Assembly (NCBI RefSeq): GCF_018130615.1
Contig: NZ_JAFCKB010000004.1
Span: 62,001-126,000 of the forward strand
Source of the DNA: Bradyrhizobium manausense
GTDB lineage: Bacteria; Pseudomonadota; Alphaproteobacteria; Rhizobiales; Xanthobacteraceae
Direction of reading: 5' to 3'
Length of the DNA: 64,000 nt
Shown one piece after another: positions 43,951 through 51,169 of this stretch; within the stretch, counting starts at the first letter, position 1; the number at the start of each line of letters is the position of its first letter. Both the position numbers and the translations under genes were made by a program. The notes below the pieces were generated by a model. That model worked only from the letters and a program-made list of their open reading frames with translations, made no database searches and was not told where the DNA came from.

Positions 43951-44202
43951 TTAAGCCCTGCGCGGGCTTAATGGTCTTCCATGCCTCGGTCGCCGTTTCT
44001 TCCGGTTGGGATGGTAGTTATTGGCGCGGGGACGAACAGCCCGCGCCAAAGCGCTTTGACGGGCAGGACGGGGCGCCCTGTTCTGGTAGGCTGACCAGAG
44101 CGCCCCGATGATGCCGCTGACGGCGCGGAAGAGCATGGTCAACAAGAACAAGTAGACCTGCACCGCCAGCTTCAGGATGCTTTCGATAAGGCTCACCACC
44201 AC
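43951..44202 (-). CDS. Small membrane protein
   Basis: An 83-residue protein, one or two membrane helices (SLIESILKLAVQVYLFLLTMLFRAVSGIIGALWSAY) then a very basic tail (ARQSALARAVRPRANNYHPNRKKRRPRHGR). It starts with GTG overlapping the stop of the upstream 178-residue gene. No family recognised. The basic tail suggests contact with nucleic acid or phospholipid. Confidence 0.5.
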   Translation of the reverse strand: MVVSLIESILKLAVQVYLFLLTMLFRAVSGIIGALWSAYQNRAPRPARQSALARAVRPRANNYHPNRKKRRPRHGRPLSPRRA

Positions 44203-44729
44203 GCGGGCCGCTCTTGGTATTCACGGCGACCGTGGTAGTAGATCTCCATCGGCTTCCCCTTGCGCAGCGCATACACGTGAAGCCCACTCACATATCTCCC
44301 TGCGTTCGAGTCGAAGTACCGCAAGAGGTAGTAGGCGATGGGCTCACCATTCGCCTTGGAGTACCCGAGCTTGTGAAGCGTTGCGGGGATGCTCCCTGCG
44401 GTCGTCGAAAACCAGGGACGGTACTCACGGAAAATCCCGAAAGCGTTCGGCTCCCTAGCGGTCTGGATGACCTTGAGCCGGACCTTCCGCTCAGCCTGAA
44501 CCTCCCGCTTCCTGCCGTGACTGCCGAAATCTTGGAGGACGATACCCCGTTCCACTGCGGTCACGGCCAGCAAACGGGAGACTGCAGGCAGCTTTTGCTG
44601 GATCGTCGAAAGCAAGCGGTTTTGCCTCTTCAACGTGACGTTCTCTCGCTCCAGCTTGTCCCGTTCGTTTGCCAACCGTAAAGCCATCCCCCGCAGTTCG
44701 CGGTCTCCAGGCGTCAAAGTCCCAACCAT
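44193..44729 (-). CDS. Coiled-coil hypothetical protein
   Basis: A 178-residue protein with an N-terminal Leu-heptad coiled coil (LRGMALRLANERDKLERENVTLKRQNRLLSTIQQKL, about 13-48) and a C-terminal domain with many Tyr residues (GYSKANGEPIAYYLLRYFDSNAGRYVSGLHVYALRKGKPMEIYYHG). AGGAGAAGG lies before the ATG. It is divergent from the RHH-like gene and translationally coupled to the small membrane protein. Function unknown. Confidence 0.55.
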   Translation of the reverse strand: MVGTLTPGDRELRGMALRLANERDKLERENVTLKRQNRLLSTIQQKLPAVSRLLAVTAVERGIVLQDFGSHGRKREVQAERKVRLKVIQTAREPNAFGIFREYRPWFSTTAGSIPATLHKLGYSKANGEPIAYYLLRYFDSNAGRYVSGLHVYALRKGKPMEIYYHGRREYQERPAWW

Positions 44730-44868
44730 CTTCCTTCTCCTGCTTTGGCCCAGGGTTGGCCTCAACCCCTACAAGGCACGAACGTCACGCTAGTGACCCG
44801 GAGAAATCTGGATAGGGCACATTTTTTCTATACCATCCGCCTGACGACCTCGATTCGCAGAATCACAG

Positions 44869-45633
44869 ATGACCTCGTCTCAGGCAAAAACCGGCGATAA
44901 GTCGCCCGTTCAGTTCAATCTGAAAGGGCCGAAGAAGTTCTTCGATGATCTTGACTCGCTCCAAGAAGAGCTTGGCGTAACCAGCCGGACCGAGCTCATC
45001 AAATTGGCGGTTAAGGAGCTGTCAGAGAATGTGCGGGTGCGTTCGGAGAAGGTTCTCAAAGAAGTTGGCCTGCATTCCGTCTCGTCCGAAGAAAGCCGGG
45101 AATTCAAGCTCTGGACCGCCGACGCCTTTGCCAATTCCAAAAGGCTTGCCTTACTCGTTGACGACTTGACTTTTCTGAAGAGCGCGCCGAACGCCAAGTT
45201 ATTCAGGCATCGGATCACAGCGGGGTTAACGACGCAGATCTTCATTCCCCATTCCGAACGACCAAACCTGCCCCAGTCCTACCTTCCCGAAGCTACTGGC
45301 ATCATCAACAGCACACTTAAAGGTCTGTGGGACCAAGTCCGCGCACCAAACAGCGGCGGGTTAGAGATTCTGGGTTATAGAACGCAGCCCGCGCTCACGG
45401 GGTGCTGGACTGACACAGCTTGCGCGGTTGCGCATCGGAATGGTTGGGGCGACACCTTCTGCAAACTCATCTTCATCTACAACCGTAGGACCGTGTCTGG
45501 GTCGGGTTATTTTGAGTTCACCAAGACGCTAAACCTTGTCCGGCAGCATTGCTTGCAGCTCGCCAACTCAAATTTCCTCGAACTGGCTCAGCCAATGCCC
45601 GCTGTCGCCACCAAAAGACCTCGTAAGCGGTAG
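44869..45633 (+). CDS. Ribbon-helix-helix-like protein with unknown C-terminal domain
   Basis: A 254-residue protein. Residues about 14-55 (VQFNLKGPKKFFDDLDSLQEELGVTSRTELIKLAVKEL) look like a ribbon-helix-helix DNA-binding domain; the remaining 190 residues, with GLEILGYRTQPALTGCW and GWGDTFCKLIFIYN segments, match nothing I recognise. It lies just upstream of a relaxase gene on the same strand, the position of relaxosome accessory proteins, which often use this fold. Phage regulator is the main alternative. Confidence 0.5.
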   Translation: MTSSQAKTGDKSPVQFNLKGPKKFFDDLDSLQEELGVTSRTELIKLAVKELSENVRVRSEKVLKEVGLHSVSSEESREFKLWTADAFANSKRLALLVDDLTFLKSAPNAKLFRHRITAGLTTQIFIPHSERPNLPQSYLPEATGIINSTLKGLWDQVRAPNSGGLEILGYRTQPALTGCWTDTACAVAHRNGWGDTFCKLIFIYNRRTVSGSGYFEFTKTLNLVRQHCLQLANSNFLELAQPMPAVATKRPRKR

Positions 45634-45730
45634 TCGCATTTTTGCAGCATCTGTTATCGGTGCCACTGGAGTAGGAGACCATATGAGTTGCGGATGACCG
45701 CAACTCTAAAGCTCCGCATAATGTGGCAGC

Positions 45731-47074
45731 ATGGCGATACCGTTCATTCTTCATCGTCACGTGAGCAAGAAGGAGCAGAAGCAGCCGTACACGGCCGCTG
45801 CTCACGTGCGTTACATCTCCCGTCAGTCGGCGACGGTATATCGCTATGCCGAACGGATGCCGTTGCAGTGGCATGCCGCCCAACGCTTCCTGAACGAGCG
45901 TGAGGACCGCATCCGGAAAGACGGCCGGGTCATCGATAAGCTGACCATCGCGTTACCCCGCGAGATGAACATGGACCAGGCCGTCGATACGGTCCGTAAG
46001 TTCGGCTTCCATCTCAGCCAAGGGCGGGCCCCGTTCTATTTCACGATTCAGAATTGGGGGCAGGAAAACCCCCACTGCCATTTCATTTTCGTCGATGCAG
46101 ACGTGGAGAGTGGCCGGCGCGTCTTTAAGACCACGGATTGGGGCAGCACCGACCGCATCAAGGACCTCTGGGAAGACGTCTGCAACGACGAACTAAGGTC
46201 TCTCGGCATCGACGCGAGGATTAGCTTTTCAGAAGCGGCTGAGCTGAAGGCGGCAAAGATGGAAGCCGAACGCTATGAGGAAGAGCAGAGCCCGATTCCC
46301 GACAGCGAAGTGCCCCTAGATGCCCCGTTAAACGAGTTCGGCGCCCCGGACGAAGAGCCTATCCCTGCGGTGGAAGAATCCGCAGCAGAGGATGCCCTGG
46401 AGGGCGACGAGGATATGGCTGACGATCTCACCGTACCAGAGCGCGTTGCCCGCATTGAAAGCGTCCGCATCGAGGCTGTAAGGCTCCAGCACCTAATGGG
46501 CCAGCGGGAGGTCCTGTGGGAGCAGTTCAGCCAGGCGCGGAAGGGGGTCGAGAAGGCCAACCTCGCCGTCGCCGACGCCATCGTGGCCAAGCAGTTCACC
46601 GACCAGAACGTCTACCAGGCAAAGCTAGCCCTCCAGCATTACCAGCGCGACGACGGCAAGCTGAAAGGCTGGCGCGTTCCCATCCTGGGCTGGAAGACCC
46701 GCACCCGGCACCAGGCCGAGGAAGCCGAGCGGCAGTTCAAGGCCGCCGAGTTCAGGCACGCCATCAAGGAGCACGCTTATAACTCTGCCGTAGACCACCA
46801 GACCGCGCAGGAGCTTAGGGCCTTCGAGTTGGAGAGGAAGGCCACCCAGCTCGAAATCCAGCTCCGTTGCCTGGGTACGGATGAAGAGCTCAACGAGGCC
46901 ATGAAGCAGTTTGACGAGCAGTTGGCCAAGGATATCTGGGCGCTCCAGACGAACGAGCTGGAAGAGGCTTACGCCCGCGGTGAGATTTCCCGGGCGCAAT
47001 ACCGGGAGATTCTGCACCTGTCTGGCCGGGATCAGGACTTGGCCGACTTAGACGCTGGCCAGGAGCTTCAGTGA
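45731..47074 (+). CDS. MobA/MobL-type relaxase
   Basis: A 447-residue protein whose first 150 residues match the MobA/MobL relaxase domain: IPFILHRHVSKKEQKQPYTAAAHVRYIS carries the early Tyr candidates, and NPHCHFIFVDADVESGRRVF holds the HxH metal motif. The rest is acidic, then a long coiled coil (about 235-430). Relaxases nick the transfer origin and stay bound to the strand that is moved. No helicase domain is present. The gene is convergent with, and overlaps by seven bases, a VirD4-type coupling ATPase, its expected partner. Confidence 0.78.
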   Translation: MAIPFILHRHVSKKEQKQPYTAAAHVRYISRQSATVYRYAERMPLQWHAAQRFLNEREDRIRKDGRVIDKLTIALPREMNMDQAVDTVRKFGFHLSQGRAPFYFTIQNWGQENPHCHFIFVDADVESGRRVFKTTDWGSTDRIKDLWEDVCNDELRSLGIDARISFSEAAELKAAKMEAERYEEEQSPIPDSEVPLDAPLNEFGAPDEEPIPAVEESAAEDALEGDEDMADDLTVPERVARIESVRIEAVRLQHLMGQREVLWEQFSQARKGVEKANLAVADAIVAKQFTDQNVYQAKLALQHYQRDDGKLKGWRVPILGWKTRTRHQAEEAERQFKAAEFRHAIKEHAYNSAVDHQTAQELRAFELERKATQLEIQLRCLGTDEELNEAMKQFDEQLAKDIWALQTNELEEAYARGEISRAQYREILHLSGRDQDLADLDAGQELQ

Positions 47075-48591
47075 TAGGCGACCCCCTTGTTGCTCAGGCT
47101 AAAGGGCTTGCTGGCCCGAAGAGCCAGATTGCCGAGGATGACCACGCACTCTTCGTACTTCAGTCTGCGGAGTTCGTCGGCCTTCATTAGGCGCCTCGCC
47201 TGCTCGTTGGCGCCCTTGCTTTGACCATGCGCGCTTTCGGACTTGCTACCGCTCTCGATGGTCTTATCACCCAAAATCCGGCTCATCTCCTCGTAGAAGG
47301 TGATTTCGTTCGAGCCGCCGAAGATGATGATGTTGGACCCCGCAATCAGCGTATCCGCCTGGGGAAAGATATCCCGTATATCCTTGAGGCTCAGGTAGCA
47401 CAGCATGGTGCTGACACCCGCCTTCCGAAGCTCGTTATTGGCATCGAGCAGCGCGTTGCAGTTGCCGATGGTGCGGGCTTCATCGACGACGATGCGGAGG
47501 GGCTTGGGAAACTGCACCCCTTGGCTAATCAGGTGGTTGTGCATCCGCCGCCGCGTATTAACGGCGTTGCCGATAATCAGCCGGGCCACAGCCCCTTCAT
47601 CCGTGCCTAAGCCCGTCTTGATGAACACGGCCACCGGGAAGTCGGATTCATAAACGTCCTCCCACGTCCAGCCGCGGTTGATTTCACCATTAGGAAGGAT
47701 CTGCCCCGTCTCGGACACATGCTTGACAGCTTCTCGCAGCCACACTTTGAGCTTGCGCGTCATCGTCGTCGAGAAGCTGCCCTGCTCTCTCTCGCCGGCA
47801 TCGTCGAAAGCATTGATGGCCTGTCTCACGAGGCTATCGCCGTGCTTCTTCATATCCTCGAACATCGCCTTTCGGCCTTTCGCATTGGTTGTTAGGCGCT
47901 CGACAACCCGATGCAGCGTTGTCTCGTTTGGCTTCTCCTTAATCATGTAACTGATGGTTCCAGCCAAGAGGATGCGAGCGAACTCTTGAAAGTGTGCTTC
48001 GCGGGTATGGGCATCATCAGGGAAGACGAGCTGGCACAGTTGGTCCACGTCCCTGTCGAAGTCATACCGTGATGAAGGCTTGAGGATATTCAGCACATCG
48101 TATTGCTGCCCGGAGGGCGGGTTTACCAAATCGATGCGAATGATTGAGTATCCGGCATTCTTCAGCGTCTCGCGCGTGCCAGGCTCGATATCACCGGCCG
48201 GGTCGCAGATGACGAGATCGGGCTGGACCTGACGACCCGCCTGCTCACGCACCGTCGCAATGACGGTTTGCGTTTTCCCCTGCCCCTTTGGGGCAATCAG
48301 CAGCAGCGACGCATCCTTGTCAGTGAACACCCGCTTACGGTTGAAGATGGCGCACAGCCATCCTTGAGGCGTGAGGTGTCCCTTCTCTTTCAGCTGTTTT
48401 GCTGCAGCCCAATCAGCATCGCCGTGCGTGGTTAGGCTCTTACGCCCTTTGACGAGCTTGTAGACCCACTTCGCAAATTTCCACTTCACGCGAATGATGG
48501 TCACCGTGAATCGGATGACGTACACTACAAGCGCGAGCGGACCTTTAAGCATCTTCATCATCTTAAAGCTCCAACAGCGAAACACCAACAT
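47068..48591 (-). CDS. VirD4/TraG-type coupling ATPase
   Basis: A 507-residue membrane ATPase that would couple a relaxosome to a secretion channel. An N-terminal hydrophobic stretch (GPLALVVYVIRFTVTIIRV, about 15-35) anchors it. Walker A is LLLIAPKGQGKTQTVI and Walker B LRIVVDEARTIGN; the C-terminal SKDIRDIFPQ-like region STMLCYLSLKDIRDIFPQADTLI and SNIIIFGG are typical of the TraG/VirD4 group. Start ATG 48591 or GTG 48597. No type IV secretion genes are in the window, so it would use a channel encoded elsewhere. Confidence 0.82.
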   Translation of the reverse strand: MLVFRCWSFKMMKMLKGPLALVVYVIRFTVTIIRVKWKFAKWVYKLVKGRKSLTTHGDADWAAAKQLKEKGHLTPQGWLCAIFNRKRVFTDKDASLLLIAPKGQGKTQTVIATVREQAGRQVQPDLVICDPAGDIEPGTRETLKNAGYSIIRIDLVNPPSGQQYDVLNILKPSSRYDFDRDVDQLCQLVFPDDAHTREAHFQEFARILLAGTISYMIKEKPNETTLHRVVERLTTNAKGRKAMFEDMKKHGDSLVRQAINAFDDAGEREQGSFSTTMTRKLKVWLREAVKHVSETGQILPNGEINRGWTWEDVYESDFPVAVFIKTGLGTDEGAVARLIIGNAVNTRRRMHNHLISQGVQFPKPLRIVVDEARTIGNCNALLDANNELRKAGVSTMLCYLSLKDIRDIFPQADTLIAGSNIIIFGGSNEITFYEEMSRILGDKTIESGSKSESAHGQSKGANEQARRLMKADELRRLKYEECVVILGNLALRASKPFSLSNKGVAYH

Positions 48592-48623
48592 CGTCACGTT
48601 TCACCCCACGCAGGAGGACTCTC

Positions 48624-49547
48624 ATGCGCACGGCAGACCTGTATTCAAAAGTCACTGACAGCATCATCAAGCAGTTGGAGGCAGGGGTAATCCCCTGGAC
48701 GAAACCATGGGCCATCGAAAAGAAGGCGGGTATCGCCTACGTCCCCACGAACGTTGCAACGGGCCGTCCCTACTCCGGGATCAACACGTTGCTTCTGTGG
48801 GCCGAGGCCATGGAGCGAGGCTTTCACTCGCATTCCTGGATGACCTTCAAGCAAGCGAACGACATCGGTGCGCACGTCCGCAAGGGCGAGCACGGCACAA
48901 CGGTGGTGTTCACCAAGTGGACGGAAAAGCCGGATGAAGAAACCGGCGAAACCAAGAAGCGAAGCCTTCTGAAAACGTACACGGTCTTCCATGTCGAGCA
49001 GTTGGAGAAACTACCTCCAGCCTATCAAGCGACCGTGGAGCCACCTCCTGAGACGGAGGTCTATGAAGGGGCTTTAAAGCTCACCCGCGAATGCGGCGTG
49101 GACATCCAATACTCCGGCACGAAGGCGGCTTATTACCCTCAACGTGACCAGATCGTTCTCCCGCCCTACTCCTGGTTTGAAGCCCCGGAGGAGTTCTACG
49201 GGGTGGCCTTTCACGAGATCATCCACTCCACCGGGCACAAGGACCGCCTCAACCGCAATCTCTCGACCAGGTTCGGCTCCAACGCCTACGCCTTCGAGGA
49301 GCTGGTTGCGGAGCTTGGCAGTGCCTTCCTCTGTGCTCACTCCGGCATCGCTGCCCGCCACCGCTCGGCCTCATACGTCGAGAGCTGGCTCAAGGTACTG
49401 AAAGAGGACAGGAGGGCCATCTTCCAGGCCGCCTCATACGCTTCTCAGGCTGCGGATTGGGTTCGGAAGCAAGCCGAGCCCGAGCTGGAGCCTGAAACGC
49501 AACGCCAGATCTCCGAAAGGGAGATGGGCGACTCGATAGCCTACTGA
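48624..49547 (+). CDS. ardC: ArdC-type antirestriction protein
   Basis: A 307-residue protein with the N-terminal ArdC-like single-strand DNA-binding domain (YSKVTDSIIKQLEAGVIPWTKPWAI and GRPYSGINTLLLW) and a C-terminal zincin metallopeptidase-like domain with FHEIIHSTGHKDRLNR (HExxH, about residue 200). ArdC proteins protect incoming single-stranded DNA from restriction during conjugation. The gene is divergent from the coupling ATPase and adjoins the relaxase module, fitting that role. Confidence 0.87.
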   Translation: MRTADLYSKVTDSIIKQLEAGVIPWTKPWAIEKKAGIAYVPTNVATGRPYSGINTLLLWAEAMERGFHSHSWMTFKQANDIGAHVRKGEHGTTVVFTKWTEKPDEETGETKKRSLLKTYTVFHVEQLEKLPPAYQATVEPPPETEVYEGALKLTRECGVDIQYSGTKAAYYPQRDQIVLPPYSWFEAPEEFYGVAFHEIIHSTGHKDRLNRNLSTRFGSNAYAFEELVAELGSAFLCAHSGIAARHRSASYVESWLKVLKEDRRAIFQAASYASQAADWVRKQAEPELEPETQRQISEREMGDSIAY

Positions 49548-49551
49548 CCCC

Positions 49552-49580
49552 ACCCCAGTCCGAAAGGTCCGGGGTTTTTC
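49552..49580 (+). terminator. Terminator after ardC
   Basis: ACCCCAGTCC-GAAA-GGTCCGGGGT with a GNRA-like loop and a TTTTT run. It closes the plus-strand mobilisation genes. Confidence 0.75.
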
Positions 49581-49594
49581 TTTTGGAGAGACCA

Positions 49595-49825
49595 ATGGCG
49601 ATCAAAGTATCCCGGGCATTCTACGCCGGGACCTTGGCTGAGTACCTAGTGTGGGCAGCAAGGGTTAAGGAGCCCTACTGCACCATGCTAAGAGAGGAGC
49701 GTGAGATCACGAGGAAGGAAGCCTCAGACCTGGGATATGCAATCCTTGACGCGAGACCCTTCACCGCGGACAGCAAGCACTTCCTCACTTGCCTCTTCTA
49801 CGCGATTATGGATGACCCCGGCTGA
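49595..49825 (+). CDS. Small hypothetical protein between two terminators
   Basis: A 76-residue acidic protein (MAIKVSRAFYAGTLAEYLVWAARVKEPY opening, ending FLTCLFYAIMDDPG). GGAGAG lies before the ATG at 49595. It sits between two strong terminators like an independently acquired phage moron, and its stop codon is in the loop of the second one. No family or clear promoter recognised. Confidence 0.5.
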   Translation: MAIKVSRAFYAGTLAEYLVWAARVKEPYCTMLREEREITRKEASDLGYAILDARPFTADSKHFLTCLFYAIMDDPG

Positions 49826-49838
49826 GCCGGGGTTTTTC
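49815..49838. terminator. Bidirectional terminator dividing early and late modules
   Basis: ACCCCGGC-TGA-GCCGGGGT then TTTTTC. The plus-strand gene ends in its loop, and the minus-strand lysis operon ends one base away, so it serves both. Confidence 0.8.
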
Positions 49839-50022
49839 ATTTGCAGGCAGCTACCATCGCTAGGTCCAGGTCCACGAAGTTGTCCGTGGTTTCCGCGCTA
49901 TCATTGCTGTTGGTCCCCTTCGCGTTTTGGAAGTACGCGATACAGCCCGCGCTGTTCGAGGTAGCGCACCCGGTCAGTATGGCTCCAGCCACGAGCACGA
50001 GCGACGGCTTCAGAAGCATCAT
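49837..50022 (-). CDS. Nested lipoprotein, likely outer-membrane spanin
   Basis: A 61-residue protein, MMLLKPSLVLVAGAILTGC, a short signal ending in a lipobox (LTGC), then a polar body. It begins inside the 85-residue gene in another frame, the same layout as Rz1 within Rz in lambda-like phages. GGAGCG precedes the tandem ATG. Predicted function: outer-membrane half of a spanin pair that fuses membranes at lysis. Confidence 0.6.
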   Translation of the reverse strand: MMLLKPSLVLVAGAILTGCATSNSAGCIAYFQNAKGTNSNDSAETTDNFVDLDLAMVAACK

Positions 50023-50158
50023 GAATGCGCTCCAGGTCGCCCTGCGCCTGCGTTCCCCTTTGAAGCTCTGCTCCCACGGCCGCCGATGTAACCGGCACGA
50101 GGAAAGGCTTGATGGCCTCCCAAACTGCTGCGATGACTGCGGCAAGCCATGCAGGCAT
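49901..50158 (-). CDS. Membrane-anchored lysis protein, possible inner-membrane spanin
   Basis: An 85-residue protein with an N-terminal hydrophobic helix (AWLAAVIAAVWEAIKPFLVPVTSAAV) and a charged helical remainder (DLERIHDASEAVARARGW...LEQRG). Position, size and the nested lipoprotein gene make it a candidate inner-membrane spanin, though it is shorter than Rz. Its ATG overlaps the stop of the upstream gene (TAATG). Confidence 0.5.
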   Translation of the reverse strand: MPAWLAAVIAAVWEAIKPFLVPVTSAAVGAELQRGTQAQGDLERIHDASEAVARARGWSHTDRVRYLEQRGLYRVLPKREGDQQQ

Positions 50159-50355
50159 TACTGGACAATAGTGGGGCTGGCAGTCGTACCGAGGCTGGCT
50201 TTGATGCTGGTGATTTGCGCGCCGAGAATGTTGCTGACGTTTTGCGTGCCGGGGACCATGCCGAGTACGGTGATGGTGCCGCCAATTACGAAGGCCAGCA
50301 CAAACTTGCCGACGTTGCCCTTGATGAGGCTCCAGAGAGCGACGAATGCTTCCAA
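50158..50355 (-). CDS. Small membrane protein, possible holin
   Basis: A 65-residue protein started by TTG, with a helix GKFVLAFVIGGTITVLGMVPG and a polar tail. A single or double helix of this length beside other lysis genes fits a holin or antiholin. AAAGGG precedes the TTG. Sequence alone cannot separate the two. Confidence 0.45.
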   Translation of the reverse strand: MEAFVALWSLIKGNVGKFVLAFVIGGTITVLGMVPGTQNVSNILGAQITSIKASLGTTASPTIVQ

Positions 50356-50404
50356 TACTTTACCCTTTCATTGCTCAAAGGGTGCGCCGAGCTAGGCAGG
50401 CTGT

Positions 50405-50449
50405 CAAAGAAAAAGAGGCCGCTGAGGTCCGTGGGGAGAGGAAGCGGCC
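50405..50449 (-). terminator. Terminator inside the lysis region
   Basis: On the minus strand, GGCCGCT (complement of 50443-50449) pairs with AGCGGCC (complement of 50417-50423), followed by a TCTTTTTCTTT tract. It lies after the DUF5675-like gene, so the smaller lysis genes may have their own promoter. Confidence 0.55.
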
Positions 50450-50499
50450 CTTCACCGTCTTACGTCGCTCGTTACAACAGGAGCAGCGCTGCGGTGCTG

Positions 50500-50883
50500 T
50501 TAAGCTGGCACGGCCGCATGAATCTGTAAATCAAATCCCGCTTGGCCAATGGTCCAGCGCATCTTCAAGATGGCATCGGCGCTGCTTACGAGCTTGCCTT
50601 GCATCACACCCATGCCAACCAGGATGCAGCCACGGGTGTCTTCATCGGTGTTTCCGGCATGGAAGAGGATGGCCGAGCGTCCGGGCACATTCAGCACTTC
50701 CCAGACCCGCTTGATTTTGACGGGCTCACTTCCCCAGCCATGAAGACCGCACTGATACTCCCCCGCCGGGATGTATTCCTTGGCGTCTTCCAGCGTCCAG
50801 AGCGGGAAAGGCAGACCGGGGATATCGAGGCGACCGATTACAGCGTTGCCGATGGTCGTGAGGCGCGTGAGGAGGACGTTCAT
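50500..50883 (-). CDS. DUF5675-like protein, possible lysis enzyme
   Basis: A 127-residue cytoplasmic-type protein. Conserved blocks are TLEDAKEYIPAGEYQC, NVPGRSAILFHAGNTDEDTRGCILVG. The H...T-R-G-C layout resembles the catalytic signature of L,D-transpeptidases (HX...GC), though spacing is shorter, so peptidoglycan action is a speculation worth testing. Its ATG overlaps the stop of the upstream membrane protein (TGATG). No classical endolysin is seen in the window. Confidence 0.6.
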   Translation of the reverse strand: MNVLLTRLTTIGNAVIGRLDIPGLPFPLWTLEDAKEYIPAGEYQCGLHGWGSEPVKIKRVWEVLNVPGRSAILFHAGNTDEDTRGCILVGMGVMQGKLVSSADAILKMRWTIGQAGFDLQIHAAVPA

Positions 50884-51161
50884 CACTGCGGCAGCAAGTG
50901 CAGCCATTTGGCTATGAACATGATGCCGCTGACCACGAGGGAGACTATGCTAACAAGCTTTGTCCAGACCCAAAGGCCGCCTTCGACGAATGAGCGTGCC
51001 TTAAGGGAGTCCTTTTCTAACTGCTCGACCCGACCGGGAAGGTTCTGCAGGCCGAGGATAGTTTGGGCCATGGTCGCGACGCTCACCTGCAGCTGGGTGA
51101 TGATGGGACGCTGTTCGCGCAGCTCGGTCAATATCTCGACAACCAGGGGGTCACGGGCCAT
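50883..51161 (-). CDS. Coiled-coil protein with C-terminal membrane helix (holin-like)
   Basis: A 92-residue protein: an N-terminal helix and coiled coil (VVEILTELREQRPIITQLQVSVATMAQTILGLQNLPGRVEQLEKD), then one membrane segment (LVSIVSLVVSGIMFIAKWLHLL). This order resembles XhlA-type holin partners. It follows the tail spike gene, with ATG 51161 preferred for its AGGTG site. Likely part of lysis. Confidence 0.55.
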   Translation of the reverse strand: MARDPLVVEILTELREQRPIITQLQVSVATMAQTILGLQNLPGRVEQLEKDSLKARSFVEGGLWVWTKLVSIVSLVVSGIMFIAKWLHLLPQ

Positions 51162-51169
51162 CAGGGCAC

